From contig CM043967.1 in the NCBI GenBank assembly GCA_014529385.2, forward strand, positions 83,078,778 through 83,142,777: DNA of 64,000 nucleotides, written 5' to 3'. Origin of the DNA: Adiantum capillus-veneris (Eukaryota; Streptophyta; Polypodiopsida; Polypodiales; Pteridaceae). Positions 38,542-51,089 of the stretch are shown one piece after another. The position numbers and the translations under genes were made by a program. Below the pieces are notes generated by a model, which did no database searches, was not told the origin of the DNA, and saw nothing but the letters and a program-made list of their open reading frames with translations. Positions within the stretch are counted from its first letter, which is position 1. The number at the start of each line of letters is the position of its first letter.

Positions 38542-40272
38542 ATGGCTGACAATAATCAAGAGAGTAGAATGAACATTGATAGCTTTGATTTTGCACATGA
38601 AGGTGCTAATGATGATGCTCCCATGTTTGTGAATTATCTCGTCACTAGGTTGCAACAAGCTATGGGCAACCCTGTTTTGCAAGCCGAAGTTACTCAACAA
38701 CTTCGTGCTTATGGAATTTCCCTTCCTCTCCCAGAAGAAAGAGAGCTTAGGAGGCCTCTTGAAGAGACCCCCAAAAGAAGACTCTCTCCCATTCGAGAGA
38801 AGGAATCCAAAGAGAAAGAAAGCAATGACAGTCTAAGTTCTTCTGAAGATGTGGCTCCACGAAGACGGCGGTCTAGACGATCGCCTACTCCTCCCAAGAG
38901 GAAAAGAGCAACCTATAGTCCTTCTCCTCATCACTCTGAAAGGCAAGAAAGGAAACAAAGGAAGAAAAGGGCTAGGAAGAGGTCACCCTCTTCTCCTTCT
39001 TCTTCACCTTCCTCCTCTTCCGATGAAAGTTATGGCTATTCTCCTAGAGAATACAAGAGGGGAGGACATCGCAAATCATTTCCTGCATGGCGAAGGTCAC
39101 AAAAGCTAAAGAAGTTCAAGGAGGGAGGAAAGAGTATCTCTTTTCTCACCTACGATGGCACCTTTGGTGCTACCGACAAAGTGTTGGCCTTCATCCAGCA
39201 ATTTGATGCGGCCTTTGGGGACGAGGGCTTCACAGAGTCCTCCAAGCTACGCCATGTAGCTATGCACTTCCAAAAATCAGCTCGTCAATGGTGGGCTAGC
39301 CTTCGTGGCAATGGAGAAGCCCCAAAGACATGGAAAACTCTACGAGTTTCCATCATGAAGCAATTTCTTCCAAGTGATACTAAAGATAAAGTTCTTACCG
39401 AATGGCGCGGCTTGAAGCTTCTCTCTCATGAGTCTATCAACAAGTATGTAGACAAGTTTTGGGATTTACATCTCAAAGCGACTGTCTTTCAAAAGATAGA
39501 CTTTGCCGAACAAAGACAGCAATTTTGTGCGGGATTACCTGAAGAGATTGCGGAATACATCAACTCTCAACGGCCCGCTACTATTACCGAAGTAATCCAC
39601 CACACCATGGTTGCTTCACGCATCAATTTCCATCAAGGGGCTAGACGTAATGTCAAGCCCATGGAAAACAAAGATAAAAATGATGCAAAGGGGAAATCCA
39701 ATGCTCAAAATAATTCCCAAGGCACTTCCAACAACAACAACAACAATCGGTCCAAGGAGAAGGGAGTTTACAAAGGTAAAAACCAACTCTCTCCTAAAGA
39801 GCTTGAAGCTTTTCGCAAGGACCATAAGTGTTTCAAGTGTGGAGAGCAAGGACATGGCTATCGTTCTTGCCCCAAGAAGAATACTCGCAATGAGACTCCT
39901 AGGGCTTCCACCATCGAAGCTCCAAAAGAGGATGGTCATTGCAAAGGATCATCACTTTCCTATGCGTGGGGAAAGGTAAGAGAGCATGATGCCTTCATCT
40001 TGTTTGACCCAGGCTCTACTCTCAACTTCATATCAATAGAGTTGGCCACCAAGTTGGGCATTCAAGCTTTTGAGATGGGAGATATAGTAACAGCCGATGC
40101 AGCTTTCAAGGGACAACAAGCCTCTGTTACTCCCTTGATTGGGAAGTTGAGGCTTCATGTCCAAAGCTATGTCGACAAAGAAGACTTCTTCATCTCTCCT
40201 CTCCAACATCAGGATGTTATCCTAGGGGCACCATGGTTTGATCGCATGGCTGCAACCATGAAGTTCCCTTAA
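38542..40272 (+). CDS. Element C gag-protease ORF
   Basis: I start at ATG 38542 (MADNNQESRMNIDSFDF), supported by the homologous ATG in the copy at 33273. Order: N-terminal region, Ser/Arg/Lys-rich segment (RRRRSRRSPTPPKRKR), capsid (KVLAFIQQFDAAFGDEG, ARQWWASLRG, LHLKATVFQK), zinc knuckle CFKCGEQGHGYRSC (CX2CX4HX4C, about 39830-39872), then aspartic protease FILFDPGSTLNFIS (DPG rather than DSG/DTG) and DVILGAPWFDRMAATMKFP. It ends with TAA at 40270-40272, inside the conserved region following the protease. The downstream frame continues in phase, so I take the stop as a point mutation. Confidence 0.85.
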   Translation: MADNNQESRMNIDSFDFAHEGANDDAPMFVNYLVTRLQQAMGNPVLQAEVTQQLRAYGISLPLPEERELRRPLEETPKRRLSPIREKESKEKESNDSLSSSEDVAPRRRRSRRSPTPPKRKRATYSPSPHHSERQERKQRKKRARKRSPSSPSSSPSSSSDESYGYSPREYKRGGHRKSFPAWRRSQKLKKFKEGGKSISFLTYDGTFGATDKVLAFIQQFDAAFGDEGFTESSKLRHVAMHFQKSARQWWASLRGNGEAPKTWKTLRVSIMKQFLPSDTKDKVLTEWRGLKLLSHESINKYVDKFWDLHLKATVFQKIDFAEQRQQFCAGLPEEIAEYINSQRPATITEVIHHTMVASRINFHQGARRNVKPMENKDKNDAKGKSNAQNNSQGTSNNNNNNRSKEKGVYKGKNQLSPKELEAFRKDHKCFKCGEQGHGYRSCPKKNTRNETPRASTIEAPKEDGHCKGSSLSYAWGKVREHDAFILFDPGSTLNFISIELATKLGIQAFEMGDIVTADAAFKGQQASVTPLIGKLRLHVQSYVDKEDFFISPLQHQDVILGAPWFDRMAATMKFP

Positions 40273-42711
40273 AGGAGAATTTACTTCACCTACAGGGGAA
40301 AGAACATGTATATAGATGCTAGTGAGCGTGGTCGCACTATTCCACTTGTAAATCCTCTTTCTTTTGATAAATCAATGAAGAGCTCAGTTTCTGCGTACTT
40401 GATTTATGTCAAAGAGTCTCTAAAAGCTAATAATGTTTCATCAAATGAAAATGATAGGAATCAAGAAGAGTTAGACTTGTCTACTTTTCTAAAAGGATTC
40501 CAAGATGTGTTCATCGATGATATCCCTATGGACCTACCTCCAAAACGAGGGGATGATGACCATCGTATTGAGCTCCTTCTAGGAAGCTCACCACCTAACA
40601 AACCTCCTTATCGAGTCTCACAAGCTCAACAAGAGGAGATTATGAGGCAAGTACAGGATTTGGTAGACAAAGGGATGGTGAGGCCTAGTTCCTCTCCCTT
40701 TTGTTCTCCAGTCCTTTTAGTGCAAAAGAAAGATGGTACATACCGTATGTGTGTGGACTATCGAGCACTAAACCATATCACTATCAAAAACAGATTTCCC
40801 GTGCCTCGGGTAGAAAATCTGTTTGATAAGCTACAAGGCTCTACCTACTTCAGTAGGATTGACCTTAAGAGTGGCTATCATCAAATAAGGATAGTGGATG
40901 AAGATATCCTAAAGACCGCGTTTCGCACAACATTTGGTCTTTATGAATATCTAGTCATGCCTTTTGGCTTGACTAATGCACCAGCTACTTTCAATCGTCT
41001 CATGGAGAAAATTTTTAGACCATATCGTAAATTCACTGGAGTGTTCTTTGATGATATCATCATCTACTCCAAGTCTTTGGAGGAACATAAGCAACATCTC
41101 CAAGTGATTTTTCAAGACTTGAGGGAGAACAAACTTTTTCTCAACCAAAAGAAAAGTGAATTCTTCCTTCAAGAGATTCAATATCTAGGTCATATTATCT
41201 CTCACGATGGTATTCGTATGGATCCATCAAAGTTAGAGGTAATAAAATCATGGCCTAAACCAAGGAATCTACATGAGCTAAGAAGCTGTATTGGTATGTG
41301 TGCATACTATAGACGCTTCATAGCAAAATTCTCTCAAGTAGCAGGACCACTACACGACGTAACAAAGAAGAACGTTAAGTCTGTATGGACTGCTAAGGAG
41401 CAAAATGCTTTTCAAAAACTCAAAGAGAAGCTTACTTCCCAACCAATCCTCGTGCTTCCGGATCTCTCAAAGCCATTTGAGGTCCAACATGATGCTTGTG
41501 GTGATTGCCTTGGAGCGGTTTTGCTTCAAGAAGGGCATGCCATAGCATATGAGAGACAAAGGCTCAATAGTGATGAACGAGTCTTGGGCATTTATGAGAA
41601 AGAGCTTTTAGCTGTTCTACATGCCCTAGACACATGGAAGCACTACCTATTGGGGACTCCATTTATCCTACGAACCGACCACCAAAGTCTCAAGTATTTC
41701 ATGACGCAAACCAAGCTTTCCGACAAACAAATGAGGTGGGCAAATTTTCTTTCGCAATTTAATTTCCATATTTCTCACATAGCTGGTAAGCACAATCAAG
41801 TTGCCGATGCACTTTCACGACGACCAAAAGTTAATGCGGTGTCTATAGCTACTCACAATGATCTATCCTCTATGATAGATGAGTATGCTACTGACCCTGA
41901 CTTTAGAGACATAATGTCAGCCCTTGCTTTGGGGAAGAAAGAGGAACCATTCACCTTGCAGGATGGTTATCTTCTCCACGGCAATAGGCTATGTGTTACC
42001 CATTCCCTTCGTGAGAAGGTTACGTATGAATCCCATGCTCCTCCATATGCAGGGCATAGAGGTATTCAACCTACTCTCCGAGGAGTAGAGACGTATTTCT
42101 ATTGGCCTACCATGAAAGTGGACATACAAGAGTATGTTTCAAAATGTGTAGTATGCCAAAAGACAAAGTATGATAGAGGGAAGCAACCTGGATTACTCCA
42201 GCCATTGCCTATTCCAAATTCACCATGGGAGATTATATCCATGGATTTCATCTTTGGATTGCCCAAGTCTATCCATGGGAATACAGGAATATGGACAATA
42301 GTCGACAGGTTTAGCAAGCAAGCACATTTTATTCCTGTCAAAAAGACTATTAAGGCACATCAAATGGCAACTCTCTTCATATCTCATATTTTCAAGCACC
42401 ATGGATTACCCACATCCATCGTGTCAGATAGAGATCCTAGAATGACCAGTAATTTCTGGAAAGGTCTCTTTGAAAATCTAGGAACAAGATTGAATTTCTC
42501 TTCGGCCTATCACCCACAAACGGATGGCCAAAGTGAGATAGCCAATCTTACTATACTCGATCTACTCAAAACTTATGTTACCGAAGTAGATCAACGCTCA
42601 CAATGGGAAAAGTATTTACCGCTAGTAGAGTATGCCTACAATAATACTGTACATACTTCTACGGGGAAAGCACCTTTCGAGATCATAGAGGGAAGAGTCC
42701 CTTGCTACTGA
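40273..42711 (+). CDS. Element C pol: RT, RNase H, integrase core
   Basis: In phase with gag after one stop. [72 protein letters not shown] (catalytic, about 41046-41072). RNase H: DACGDCLGAVLLQ, YEKELLAVLHAL, TDHQSLKYF, QVADALSRRP. Integrase: H2C2 finger (HAPPYAGHRG ... CVVCQKTK), MDFIFGLP (first Asp), SDRDPRM (second Asp), SSAYHPQTDGQSE (Glu). The frame terminates at 42711 because of a single missing base near 42702. Wording and gene order are those of plant chromoviruses. Confidence 0.9.
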   Translation, partial: RRIYFTYRGKNMYIDASERGRTIPLVNPLSFDKSMKSSVSAYLIYVKESLKANNVSSNENDRNQEELDLSTFLKGFQDVFIDDIPMDLPPKRGDDDHRIELLLGSSPPNKPPYRVSQAQQEEIMRQVQDLVDKGMVRPSSSPFCSPVLLVQKKDGTYRMCVDYRALNHITIKNRFPVPRVENLFDKLQGSTYFSRIDLKSGYHQIRIVDEDILKTAFRTTFGLYEYLVMPFGLTNAPATFNRLMEKIFRPYRKFTGVFFDDIIIYSKSLEEHKQHLQVIFQDLRENKLFLNQKKSEFFLQEIQYLGHIISHDGIRMDPSKLEVIKSWPKPRNLHELRSCIGMCAYYRRFIAKFSQVAGPLHDVTKKNVKSVWTAKEQNAFQKLKEKLTSQPILVLPDLSKPFEVQHDACGDCLGAVLLQEGHAIAYERQRLNSDERVLGIYEKELLAVLHALDTWKHYLLGTPFILRTDHQSLKYFMTQTKLSDKQMRWANFLSQFNFHISHIAGKHNQVADALSRRPKVNAVSIATHNDLSSMIDEYATDPDFRDIMSALALGKKEEPFTLQDGYLLHGNRLCVTHSLREKVTYESHAPPYAGHRGIQPTLRGVETYFYWPTMKVDIQEYVSKCVVCQKTKYDRGKQPGLLQPLPIPNSPWEIISMDFIFGLPKSIHGNTGIWTIVDRFSKQAHFIPVKKTIKAHQMATLFISHIFKHHGLPTSIVSDRDPRMTSNFWKGLFENLGTRLNFSSAYHPQTDGQSEIANLTILDLLKTYVTEVDQRSQWEKYLPLVEYAYNNTVHTSTGKAPFEIIEGRVPCY

Positions 42712-43316
42712 AAGTACATGGGAAGATCTTCGCCGCCGATGAGTATAGCCGTGACCTACAAGAATCTTTTCAAAAGATTAGGGAGGCTATAGCCATCTCT
42801 CAACAAAGGCAAAAAGCTGCTGCTGATAAGCACAGAAGAGCCTTAATTTTCAAACAAAATGATTGGGTCTTACTCAAGTTTCCTAAGGCTCGATTAAGGC
42901 AAACGACGGGCAAAAATCCTACGGGCCATCAAAAGTATTATGCTAAACTAGCAAAAAGATACTATGGTCCTTTCCAAATCTTGAAGCCTATCAATGAGAC
43001 GGCTTATCAACTCAAGTTGCCCAACTATTGGCTTATACACAATGCCTTTCATGTAAGCCTACTTAAGCCCTACAAAGGAGAGCCACCAATTGAACCAATT
43101 ATTGAAGACCCTCCCGAAGTCGAAGACCAAGAAGAGGTGCTACAACCCGAAGCTGTCCTTCGGCATGAAGACAAGGCACTACGACATGGTAAGATAATCC
43201 GACGGTATCTTATTAAGTTCAAAAATTATCCTTTTGAAGATGCTAAATGGATGCAAGGAGTACAACTTAAGGATAGTATGAACCTTGTCAATGCTTACAA
43301 TGCTACATTAGAGTAA
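42702..43316 (+). CDS. Element C integrase C-terminus with chromodomain
   Basis: In the frame adjacent to pol, resuming without loss of alignment after a one-base deletion. Contains the integrase C-terminal GPF/Y-type motif (KRYYGPFQILKPINETAYQL, then LPNYWLIHNAFHVSLLKPYK) and a chromodomain (PEAVLRHEDKALRHGKIIRR, YLIKFKNYPFEDAKWMQG), which in this class targets integration to particular chromatin. Stop at 43314-43316. The chromodomain confirms the chromovirus group. Confidence 0.88.
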   Translation: MLLKVHGKIFAADEYSRDLQESFQKIREAIAISQQRQKAAADKHRRALIFKQNDWVLLKFPKARLRQTTGKNPTGHQKYYAKLAKRYYGPFQILKPINETAYQLKLPNYWLIHNAFHVSLLKPYKGEPPIEPIIEDPPEVEDQEEVLQPEAVLRHEDKALRHGKIIRRYLIKFKNYPFEDAKWMQGVQLKDSMNLVNAYNATLE

Positions 43317-43679
43317 GCAAATGTACAAATTTCTTTTAAATGACTCATGTTTTTGTTTGATATGACTAGTCCTCTTTTTAATTGTGCACAAATTTAACTA
43401 GTATGCATGCTTAGAATCATGTTTGTGATGACGAAGTCTCTCAAACACCAAGTAGAATTTGTCACTCTACTTTGGGAGAATGAAATGGACTAAAGAGCAA
43501 ACATGCTTGCGGCAGCTATGTCTCCCAAGCACCAAATGGATTAGTCATCCATCTTGGAAAGATGTCGTAGGGTAAAAAAGGGATCCTCTACCCGCTAAGT
43601 ACGATTGACTAATGACTAAGCCTTTATCTCTTCTACCTCATAGTCGAGGACGACTATGATTTCAAGAGAGAGGTAATTT
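43317..43679 (+). other. Element C 3' untranslated region with purine tract
   Basis: Non-coding, ending TTTCAAGAGAGAGGTAATTTC just before the 3' LTR. AAGAGAGAGG (43664-43673) is the likely polypurine tract priming plus-strand synthesis, which would put the true LTR start at GTAATTTC (about 43673). Confidence 0.6.
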
Positions 43680-44268
43680 CATAAAATCTAATATCTAACC
43701 AACCCAAATGATTTTCTCATATTAAATTGATCACTTAATGTGCGAGAATAAACGGGAACAAGTGTTAAGATATAGATATGTGCTTATAGATCTATCTCAA
43801 CACGGGGCCAATAGTAAAGGGGCCCAAATGGGAGATGGTCTATCAAGAGCAAGGCTAACCAATGGAGCATAAGACCTTAGGGTTAGCTTCATTGAAGACC
43901 TCCAATAATGTGTGAAAAAGTCCTTTGACCTTAGGTAAGCTAGGGCTGAGCTTGAGGTGGGAACCCGGCCCAAGCTCGAGGTGCTTGACCTGCTTGAGGT
44001 GCTTGTCGTGCTTGAGGTGTTTGTCCTTATTGAGGTGCCTGATTAAGGTGCTTGAGGTGCTTGACTTACTCCATGCTTGAGGTGCTTGACTTGCCGCTTG
44101 ATTAAGGTGCTTGAGGTGCTTTGACATGCTTGCCTAAGATGCTTGTGGGAATACCCCCTATTCCAAGTGCTTTGTCATGCTTGATGACTAAGGTGCTTGA
44201 GCTCCTAAAGTCAAAAAGATCCCTACAAGGAGGGGGGCGAGCCTACAAGGGGGGGGGGGATGAGAGAG

Positions 44269-44301
<33 letters not shown>

Positions 44302-45316
44302 GGGAAGCCCCAGCTTGAAGAGGCAGCAAGGACACTTGTCAAGTTCCTCCTCATGTTGCCCTCATGGTGTGCCTGAAGCCTATTGGTTGGCCACCCAAGG
44401 GGTCCAATGATAATTTAGGATATTTAATTCATTGATTTTGCATTTATCAATTCCTCTCTCTCAAAGGGGAAAGGGGGGCACTTGTCCCAAGGCTACCCTT
44501 GTTGCTTGTAATGGCTCCTGCTTGTGATTGGCTAGGCCTGGAGGGGTCCAATGAGCTTCAAGCATGAGCTACAAGGGGGGGTCGACCCAAGCAAGCTAGG
44601 GGGGTGCTTAGGGGGTATACTCACCCACACACACTCACAAACACTCTCATTGTATGCTATGCAAAGTGCAAGAGCTCCCTCTCCAAGGAAGTAGAGGTTG
44701 AGAGCCTACACCAACACTCTTGGCAATGGAGTGCAAATCCAACCAAGAGCCATGCTTCAATGCTTGAGCTTGTCATCTCCTTCTTCTTCATTACTATGTT
44801 ATTATGTATGCTAGCTCAAGAGTTATGATAAGTGAGGAACTAGCTCTTTCTCGTATGAAATGTTTCTTCTTCCTCTTCCCTACCCTCATTCCCTGCTAGC
44901 TCTCTCCACCTTCGAAGGTGTTTAAGGTCTTGGGACTGAGGCTTGGTATAGTTAAAGCTTTCTTCAAGTTTAGGTTATGCTATGATGGTGATGCATGAAG
45001 CTTTCCATCTTCATTGCTTCACCTAGGTCACAAGGAACACAAAGAATGTATTGTAACAAGTCTCTCTTTATGGGAGAAATCATAATACAAATGCCTATTG
45101 GAGGGGGGACCGGCTCCACATAAATCCGGTCCTCAACTGTCGTCATGTTCTCTAAATTCTCTCTCTTGCAAAAGTATTGTCTATGCCAAGTTAACTAATT
45201 GCTATGATTATGTTGCTATCTTCAATTATGTCTACCCGCTATGCTCACAAAATCATTTCTTGAAAGTATTCTCATTAAATTCTGCTACTCTCAAATTGAA
45301 TAGGCAAATTCCATTA

Positions 45317-45318
<2 letters not shown>
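43680..45318 (+). repeat. 3' LTR of element C
   Basis: Near-identical to 36502-38127. Differences are mostly single bases plus a longer CA run (about 44271-44301). Ends ATTCCATTACA, followed by CT repeats. Contains the TGCTTGAGGT array at about 43965-44145. Confidence 0.88.

Positions 45319-45364
<46 letters not shown>
45319..45364. repeat. CT microsatellite at right flank of element C
   Basis: Perfect CT run continuing the microsatellite interrupted by element C. Confidence 0.9.
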
Positions 45365-47078
<1,714 letters not shown>

Positions 47079-47124
47079 CTTGCTTGAAATAGTCCCGTAT
47101 CAACACGGGACGATTTCAAGCAAG
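47079..47124. repeat. Inverted repeat / hairpin, 20-bp arms
   Basis: Arm CTTGCTTGAAATAGTCCCGT (47079-47098), 6-base loop, and ACGGGACGATTTCAAGCAAG (47105-47124), complementary at 19 of 20 positions. It does not overlap any recognised element. It could be a small foldback, a hairpin RNA locus, or a remnant of a MITE. Confidence 0.75.
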
Positions 47125-47314
47125 GGCCTAGGACCTTATGGATGAAGGGTGTGGCTGTTAACTTTTGTGTCCAACATGACATAGGAAGTGTCATACGAGC
47201 TCAATCATGCTCACGAGCGTGGAGAGACAAGACAATGAACCTCATAGCTCATTGTCTATATCAAGCCGCACTAGCAAAAGTAGAGTTGTTCCAAGGACTA
47301 GGTGGGGCTAGAGT

Positions 47315-47580
47315 TTTGACATAGCGTCAGCTTCACGAGGTGAGATCTTCAATCCTTTACGGATTGATAGTTTTGTTGAATTGCCTGCAATTTCCCGATT
47401 ACACTAGATTCATTTTGTTAGCTTGAATAAGCATTTTTAGCGTAGCATTGGCTTCCTAAGATGAAGCTTTTAGTCCTCTTTGGATTGACAGTTTGCTTGC
47501 AATTGCTAATACACTAGGGTTTCCTTTTATACTTCCTTCATTTTGTTAGCTTGTGTACTTATTCAAGTAAGCATTTTGTG
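47315..47580 (+). repeat. Diverged tandem duplication, about 125-bp units
   Basis: Two units share AGCGT(C/A)(A)GC, CCT..TA/CTTTGGATTGA.AGTTT, a CAATT...AC(A)CTAG.. block and TTCATTTTGTTAGCTTG, followed by AAGCATTTT. Non-coding. Confidence 0.6.
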
Positions 47581-49183
47581 CTACATTTTCACAACTTTCG
47601 CTCGGAAAAACGCCATGCTCGGGTTTTTTTGCTCGGCATATGGATTTCCTCTCATTTGATAGGCGTGCTAACTTGTTGGAACCAACCCGATATATCAGTG
47701 GATTGTCAAGCATAGATCTTCTGTCCAAGAGACCTCGTGCAACTGCATTCGTTGATGAAGTTATTGTGATTGATGCATCTATTATGCTAAGGAGTTGGGT
47801 GTGCAAATGCTTTTTGTTTAGAACTCATTGAGTGTAATTGGGTTGTAAGACAACGATATTTATTGTTTTAGGTATGCTTTAACAGCTTGAGCAAGTGTTC
47901 CAATGCACTGGTACATTGTTGCTCTCTATTGTAGTTATTAGTGTCATCATAAGTGAGACTTTTATCTGAGTCATAGTTGGCTTGCTCGTCTTTATTTGGA
48001 GAGCGTTGTTGTTGCAGAAGTTTGGCAAATTGTTATGATGTTGTTGACTACATCACAATCTTGTTTCCACTTTTGTGGCAGCTTGTCTATTTCAAACCAC
48101 GAAGAGGATACTGCTTGCAATGACTTCCTTCGTTTGTTTGTTGTTCATTCCATGGTTATGTATATTCTTCTTTTTTGATTTCTGGAGAGGCAAGCTACGT
48201 TCATCCTACATCAAGGTAATAATCCTTTAGGAGAGTTTTAGAACTTTCTCTATAAGCCGCTCTTATGAATGAGTGTTTCTTGTGTGTTGTAGATTTGGTG
48301 TTTGTAGCTCTAGTCATAATGTCATCATTTAATAGATATACAAGTTGATGCAATACGTGCATGCGTGCTTAGGTCCAAAAGATCAAAATCAAAAAAGAAA
48401 GCAAAAAAAAAAAAGTAAAGAAAATCCAATGAATACATGGGAAGCACGACCATACACAAGTATGGCTAGGAGATGGCACCATCCTCACCCATTTATATAA
48501 TATGTAGGGATGTGCCTTTCCCCTGTCTGCCCTTTTTTGTACCCGGGTGTCAAAGTTGTAATATGCTCATCTTTGGTGTCAGAGGATGTCCTTTTTTGTC
48601 AAAATTTTTCCAATGCAAGACTTGTATATCTATAATGTATGTTGAATTCAAACTCGAGCTATCTTAATTTTATTTGTGCTTTTCTATGTTAATGGATGGC
48701 AAGTATGTTCGCAACAAAAAAGGCATTGTCTTCCACAAATACACACATATTTATGCATGCATGGTATAATTGGAAGTGGATACCCCTAAGGTAGTGCATG
48801 ACGTTGACTAGCTAGGCCACTGCTACAAAATTTCCAGCAGGCTGTATTTTTAGGAAAATGACCGTTTTTATGCGAAATTCGACATCGGGACGCAAACATC
48901 AAAGTTGTTCAAAACATCATTTCACATCTCTAGCTAAGAAGGTTTTACTTAATTCTTCACCATATGGGACTAAATTTTACACGACTAGGTCAAAAAGTGA
49001 CTTGAGGGCTTTTCGACGTGATTAGGCATAGATACTTCTTGATGTTCATATACACACACATGCACCCGACAATCCATGATTAGATGCACGTATTTGGTAA
49101 TTTTGACGCATGCTATAATATCTCTACAAACCTGAGGAGAGTCTAATTATCATAGACTTCTCTACAAGCTTCCATGGCTTGCT

Positions 49184-49219
<36 letters not shown>

Positions 49220-50693
49220 ATAGAAGAGGGAATTCAATCCAAATCAGAGAATCAATTACACATGATGATTACTTGGTGATTGGCTTGATGCTTACGCTTA
49301 TACTTTCTCAAAAGAGGTGATATTCATTTTCCTTCCACCCACAAGAGCCTCTTCTCCACAAGCAAGCAGGCACACGTGGACTTCAAGGCTGCGATTCATT
49401 GGTCACCTTTTTCTTGCATGCCTTGGCTATGGTTGCTACGAGCAGTTAGAGTATGTACTTAGACTGAGGTTGAAGAATCTATCCTTCATGATGAAGAAGG
49501 TGATGTCCTTGAGGTTGAGGGAATATTTGATGCTTTCTACATACACACACACACACAACTACTGCGCCTTCAATTTCACAATGCACATTCCTCTGAATAT
49601 GCTCGTGTGATGCTTTCTTTTTTTTGTCTATTAATAGGAACACTTTGCAACATGCTCTAGGCATTACCGACTCCCTCTATCATGAATATTAATTTCTAAC
49701 ATTCTAAAAGTATTTTCCAGCTTAAATTGGCCACTAAAGTCTAGGGAAAATAAAAGGAGAACAAGTGGCATTGATTAAGTGGTAATGGACCAACCGGTCA
49801 AGGCTTGGAACCAAAAGGGGAAAAGTCCATAAAAGAGCAAGGGTAATGCAGGTCAAGGAAGTATAAATGTATCTTGGGCAGCTTTGATCAAAGGTACAAG
49901 ACAACTATTGGAGTCTAAAAATAGAAAATGATTGTGCTAAGCTCAAGTCCTTAGAATAACTCTTTAGACTCTAAGTATGAAGTTTGGGAAGCCTTAGGGT
50001 GAAATTCTAACTTACCACAAACTGTCTAAATTTAGCAGGTTTTAGGAGTAGCTTGGCGGCACCTCGAAATAACTGTGCTAAGGTTCTCACAGAAGGTCAA
50101 GTTTTAAAGCCCAAAGGGTGAGTTTTATTTTTGCCAAAGTTTATCCTAATATAGCAAGTCCTAAATTAGCAGGTAGGATATAGCCTCGAGTCAGCTTCAT
50201 AAGCCTCCAAGATTTGTGCAAAGGTCTTGCACCCGACTTGATTAATTAAAAGATAAGGTTATGGTTTCTATTAAATGAAAGGGAAAAGATAAATATTAAG
50301 GTTAGATCATCCCTTTCTCATTTAGTAAGTTGACTCTAGTCTTTGTTTACGAAGTTTGTTATGTCACATGTCCAAGGTAGCACATGCTTGCTTTGTGTGA
50401 ACTTAAATAAGTATGTGTGAGTGAGTGTGGTGTCTCCACTTTCCAAGATGAGTCCCAAGAAGGGGGGGGGGGGGGGGGGGGGGAGGGTTCTAGCATGCAA
50501 GGCAAGAGGGAGAAGTATTGGAACATGCTTGAGTTACATTAGGAGGTGTTCTCACCTCATTGGTCAAGTGTGAAGCATTCTAATTCAAGTCTAGTTACAC
50601 ACTTGCATAGCTATAAGAGAGAGGGCTCGTTGCATTTTTTAGGCTCTTGCTCCTCTCACACTCTCTCTCTCAAGTGCCCAAGATTGAAAAATA

Positions 50694-50739
<46 letters not shown>

Positions 50740-50744
50740 AAAAT
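47581..50744. other. Unassigned sequence with microsatellites and a poly-G run
   Basis: Short open frames (47640-47831, 47996-48178, 49317-49610) without recognised domains. CA run at about 49190-49216, 22-base poly-G at 50462-50483, CT run at about 50693-50737. No LTR or RNA gene recognised. Confidence 0.4.
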
Positions 50745-50961
50745 AGGGTTGCAAGGAAACACACACAGGTTGGAGAGAGGAAGAAGCTCAAGGCATGCAA
50801 AAGAGAGTGGTATTTCTTAATGCATAACTAAAAGATAAGTTAGCTCTAGGTGATGGGCGTTTATACAATGCATGACGGAAAAAACCTCCTAGTGAGGGAA
50901 AAAATCCCTCGACGGTCCTAAGTGTGTTCACACACATCACTACCACATGTATATGGTAACA
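50745..50961 (-). repeat. Short copia LTR, copy 3
   Basis: Minus-strand copy of the LTR at 18612-18835 and 21944-22168: TGTTACCATATACATGTGG at its start (50961) and the GTGTGAACACAC and GGAGGTTTTTTCC blocks. The far end (about 50745) has lost the TTCCAACA terminus. Confidence 0.75.
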
Positions 50962-51075
50962 AATCTCCCTTGGGAGGGATGCAGTGAACAAGAGCTGACA
51001 CATAATTTATAGAGAAGTGTTATGCCTTGAGTGCATGATCAATCCACAAAGGAGAGTAAGCCCAAAGCTTGGTTG
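50962..51075 (-). pseudogene. Ty1/copia pol 3' end, inverted against the following gag
   Basis: Minus-strand tail ALGLLSFVD-stop plus the short untranslated part before the LTR, as at 22169-22260. It meets the plus-strand copia gag at about 51076 with no spacer. Confidence 0.6.
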
Positions 51076-51089
51076 CGAGTTGTGCTTCC

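Larger units (their letters stand above)
36502..45318 (+). mobile_element. Element C: full-length Ty3/gypsy chromovirus
   Basis: 8.8 kb: LTRs 36502-38127 and 43680-45318, initiator-tRNA primer site 38129-38140, gag (38542-40272), pol (40306-42711) and integrase C-terminus with chromodomain (42702-43316). The LTRs are nearly identical by eye, and only two coding lesions are visible (a stop at 40270-40272 and a single-base loss near 42702), so the insertion is recent. CT repeats on both sides show it landed in a CT microsatellite, which hides the target duplication. Confidence 0.92.
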
